From positions 1 through 23,625 of the forward strand of contig DJIW01000066.1 of assembly GCA_002433805.1 (NCBI GenBank): 23,625 nt of DNA, read 5' to 3'. Shown one piece after another: positions 22,883 to 23,625 of the stretch; the stretch's first letter is position 1; each line of letters opens with the position of its first letter. The translations under genes were made by a program, and so were the position numbers. A model generated the notes under the pieces. That model did not search any database. It saw nothing but the letters and a program-made list of their open reading frames with translations, and was not told the origin of the DNA. Source of the stretch: Competibacteraceae bacterium UBA6584 (GTDB lineage Bacteria > Pseudomonadota > Gammaproteobacteria > Competibacterales > Competibacteraceae).

Positions 22883-23625
22883 CTACTGCGCAATCGAAGG
22901 AGCGCCAGTAGATTTCGTTGTAGAATTTTCCGCGCTAATCCGCACCAAATCCCCGTCGTTGAGAAACGCCGCGCCCCGCACTGCCACGGTTTGATCCGGC
23001 AGCAGACCCTCCTTGATCTCGATATGATTGTCCACCACCCGCCCGGTCTGGACGCGCTTGAGGCTGACCCGCCGATCCGGGCCGACGATCAAAACATAGG
23101 CAAATCCATCCCGCATGACGATGGCCTCTTGCGGTACGGTCAACGCCTCGTTTCGACCTAAATCGAAGCTACCGCGCGCGAACATGCCAGACCGCGCGGA
23201 CGAACCTTCCGACAGATCGACATAAGCGATGGCATAGCGCGTCTTGGGATCTAGCGTGGGCGCCAGCTGGCGCAACGTCCCTTGCGCCTCACTGCCATCG
23301 GGCAGAGTGACGCGGGCGCGCAAACCGCTTTTCAAGCGCCCCAAATCTTCGGCTGTCACCTCGGCGCGCCACTCCAAGCGCCCGCGTCGCACCAATCGAA
23401 AAAGCTCCATGCCGGCACCGACCACCGCGCCTACCGTGGCCTCGCGCGCCGAGATCACGCCTGCATCCGGCGCTAGCACTCGCGTGTGTTTGAGCCGAAG
23501 ATCTTGAGTGTCCAACAGCGCGCGGGCGGCGGCGACGCGGGCTCGCGCGGTCTTTTCAGCGGTCAGATACTGATTGATTTGCTGCTGGGTCAAAGCACCG
23601 CTGGAGGCCACGGCCCGGGCGCGAT
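22883..23625 (-). CDS. RND efflux periplasmic adaptor (membrane fusion protein), C-terminal part
   Basis: The frame is open to the right window edge, so the N-terminus and signal peptide are outside. The visible 247 or so residues give the coiled-coil end, then the second lipoyl half-motif (LKHTRVLAPDAGVISAREATVGAVVGAGMELFRLV). A beta-barrel domain (GRLEWRAEVTAEDLGRLKSGLRARVTLPDGSEAQGTL) and a membrane-proximal domain (ALTVPQEAIVMRDGFAYVLIV) follow. These are the HlyD/AcrA-type RND adaptor domains in order. The protein links the inner-membrane pump to an outer-membrane channel. The TAG stop is 119 bases before hicB. It is the first visible gene of the operon adaptor - hicB - hicA - pump. Confidence 0.9.
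   Translation of the reverse strand, partial: RARAVASSGALTQQQINQYLTAEKTARARVAAARALLDTQDLRLKHTRVLAPDAGVISAREATVGAVVGAGMELFRLVRRGRLEWRAEVTAEDLGRLKSGLRARVTLPDGSEAQGTLRQLAPTLDPKTRYAIAYVDLSEGSSARSGMFARGSFDLGRNEALTVPQEAIVMRDGFAYVLIVGPDRRVSLKRVQTGRVVDNHIEIKEGLLPDQTVAVRGAAFLNDGDLVRISAENSTTKSTGAPSIAQ

Noticed and set aside
1..23625. CRISPR array, tRNA, rRNA, insertion sequence or prophage
   Set aside because: No regularly spaced repeats, no cloverleaf-like segments, no transposase or phage genes were seen in any region.

Overview
The window is GC-rich DNA from a proteobacterium, most likely a gammaproteobacterium. An Rsd/AlgQ-type sigma-70 regulator, a DUF3301 protein, a glycine-zipper outer-membrane lipoprotein, TsaB and a DeaD-type helicase together point that way. 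Two ethylmalonyl-CoA pathway enzymes are also present, which is less usual in that class. A PHA-storing relative of the Competibacter group would fit, but this is a guess. No rRNA, tRNA, CRISPR array, prophage or insertion sequence was seen. Nearly every gene is on the minus strand; the exceptions are an unrecognised protein at about 3.5-4.8 kb and a radical SAM protein at about 9.4-10.3 kb.

Region by region, from the left. (1) 1-293: a lower-GC pair, a 60-aa protein overlapping a nucleotidyltransferase cut by the window edge, resembling a toxin-antitoxin or defence module. (2) 323-3264: mcd then mch, two consecutive steps of C4/C5-CoA assimilation, closed by a hairpin terminator. (3) 3552-4841: a protein of unknown function, then a terminator shared with a convergent SlyB-like lipoprotein. 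(4) 5639-9271: a tightly packed minus-strand operon read as thioesterase, membrane-anchored GTPase, soluble DUF697-type GTPase, DUF3301 protein. (5) 9440-10321: radical SAM protein, meeting rsd stop-to-stop. (6) 10887-12233: GST then tsaB. (7) 12278-17955: a seven-domain membrane c-di-GMP protein with a degenerate GGDEF and a complete EAL, then a DUF2062 membrane protein overlapping it by 3 bases, then deaD. (8) 18184-18975: lgt. (9) 19158-23625: an RND efflux operon whose adaptor gene and pump gene are separated by a hicBA toxin-antitoxin module.

The most notable structure is the last. The hicA stop codon and the pump start codon share an ATGA, so pump translation is probably coupled to toxin translation. 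A promoter with an 18-bp palindrome upstream of hicB could also transcribe the pump independently of its adaptor. Other points worth a second look are two GTPase genes overlapping by 95 bases, the GGDEF-to-ASDEF change in an otherwise complete c-di-GMP protein, and the unrecognised protein at 3552-4841. All functional calls rest on reading motifs by eye; no database search was possible.
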